From: Pseudomonas moorei
GTDB taxonomy: Bacteria > Pseudomonadota > Gammaproteobacteria > Pseudomonadales > Pseudomonadaceae
Direction: 5' to 3'
Assembly (NCBI RefSeq): GCF_008801475.1
Contig: NZ_VZPP01000001.1
Location: 186,001-250,000, forward strand
DNA: 64,000 bases
Below, piece after piece: positions 63,515 to 64,000 of the stretch (position 1 is its first letter; every line of letters begins with the position of its first letter). A model generated the notes under the pieces. It had not been told where the DNA came from. It ran no database searches and worked only from the letters and a program-made list of their open reading frames with translations. The translations under genes and the position numbers were made by a program.

Positions 63515-64000
63515 GCCGCAGTTCGAGTTCATCAGTCACCCCAAGAAGTTCTCAGCGTTCGTCGGCGGCTACCGTAGCGGCAAGACGTTCGTGGGCTGCG
63601 TGCGGATGTGCATCAACGCACTTGAGCACCCTGGCATTCCGCAGGGCTACTTCGCTCCGACCTATCCGCAGATCGCGGACATCTTCTACGAGACGATGCC
63701 AGAGGTAGCGCAGGCGTTCGGATTGTTTGCCGACATCGTGGCCAGCAAGAAGCGTGTTTACCTCCGCGACAACCTTGGGCGCTGCCTGAGCACCATTGTG
63801 TGCAAGAGCATGGAGCACCCGCACCGCATCGTCGGATTCAACATTGCGCACGCCTTGGTCGATGAGATCGACTGCATGCCGATCAAGAAGGCCGACAGCG
63901 CGTGGAAGAAGATCATTGCGCGGATGTCGACCGTGTGGCCTGGCCGAGACCAGAACACGATTGACGTCACGACGACACCTGAAGGCTTCAACTGGGTCTA
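63489..64000 (+). CDS. terL: Terminase large subunit (3' end outside window)
   Basis: Opens MQATLKLNKPQFEFISHPKK; Walker A GGYRSGKT (about 23-30) and Walker B HALVDEID (about 117-124) of the packaging ATPase. The nuclease domain lies past the window end. Confidence 0.92.
   Translation, partial: MQATLKLNKPQFEFISHPKKFSAFVGGYRSGKTFVGCVRMCINALEHPGIPQGYFAPTYPQIADIFYETMPEVAQAFGLFADIVASKKRVYLRDNLGRCLSTIVCKSMEHPHRIVGFNIAHALVDEIDCMPIKKADSAWKKIIARMSTVWPGRDQNTIDVTTTPEGFNWV

Larger units (their letters stand above)
36403..64000. mobile_element. Lambda-like prophage at tRNA-Leu (left portion)
   Basis: From the tRNA 3' end rightward: int, a leftward early operon with RecT/YqaJ recombination genes, an immunity region with CI/Cro and operators, a rightward replication operon (CII, O, DnaB, NinB, NinG), a Q-position gene with a PR'-like promoter, holin-like genes and terminase. 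Head and tail genes and attR lie beyond the window. Gene order is lambda-like; the early genes look intact apart from one small nonsense pseudogene. Confidence 0.93.

Overview
The window comes from a Pseudomonas chromosome, most likely of the fluorescens/putida group. The support is the GC-rich coding bias, many FNR/Anr boxes of the form TTGAT-N4-ATCAA, an OprI-like lipoprotein, runs of universal stress proteins, and prophage genes of types typical of Pseudomonas temperate phages. It has two halves: a chromosomal low-oxygen/stress island (about 1-36300) and the left part of an integrated lambda-like prophage (about 36403-64000, running off the right end).

Island, 1-36300. A rightward, translationally coupled operon encodes an acetyl-CoA synthetase-type ligase (5' end missing), pyruvate dehydrogenase-type E1 alpha, E1 beta and E2, and a small acyl carrier protein. 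It is followed by a leftward envelope operon: polysaccharide deacetylase, DUF4015-type glycosidase, and a serine hydrolase fused to a NamZ/DUF1343 domain. Next come a nitroreductase, a PRPP synthetase paralogue with a PyrR-like phosphoribosyltransferase, and five two-domain universal stress proteins spread over 11.7-29.3 kb. Other genes here are a phosphoribosyltransferase, a dienelactone-hydrolase-like enzyme, an erythromycin-esterase homologue, a diheme lipoprotein cytochrome c, a PolX/PHP DNA polymerase, an FNR/Anr paralogue with its Fe-S cysteines, a phosphoketolase, an FtsH-like protease with a BON protein, a metallo-beta-lactamase/beta-CASP protein, a complete ABC-MFP-OMF export system, and an Hsp20 chaperone. 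Twelve Anr-type boxes lie in the intergenic regions and none was accepted inside a gene. The inferred theme is survival without oxygen: acetyl-CoA/acetyl-phosphate metabolism, PRPP and nucleotide salvage, proteostasis and envelope remodelling under one FNR-type regulon. One GNAT acetyltransferase is broken by an in-frame TAG.

Prophage, 36403-64000. It abuts the 3' end of tRNA-Leu(UAA), with a tyrosine integrase, four probable arm-type repeats and an AlpA-like excisionase candidate. A long leftward early operon (PL at about 50321, down to 37765) carries RecT and a YqaJ-type exonuclease, a Dam-like methylase and many small coupled genes. The immunity region has an S24-type CI repressor, a Cro-like gene and matching operators at OR and OL. 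Between CI and OL lie two CI-cotranscribed membrane proteins, a zinc-ribbon membrane protein, and a DUF1654-like gene under a LexA box. The rightward early operon encodes CII, an O-like initiator with internal iterons, DnaB, TraR/DksA-like, NinB, NinG, DUF3310 and a metallophosphoesterase. A gene in the Q position precedes a promoter followed by tandem terminators (a PR'/tR' layout), then holin-like genes, a zincin-like protein, a reverse-oriented small gene, and the terminase subunits.

Most unusual items: a highly structured ~190-nt element at 48362-48552 whose wobble pairs fit a + strand RNA; paired 12-bp palindromes exactly 42 bp apart at 61768-61821; OL/OR operator arrays with regular spacing; iterons inside the O gene; a hairpin capping the integrase start; and the Anr-box array itself. 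All calls come from reading the sequence; no database search was possible.
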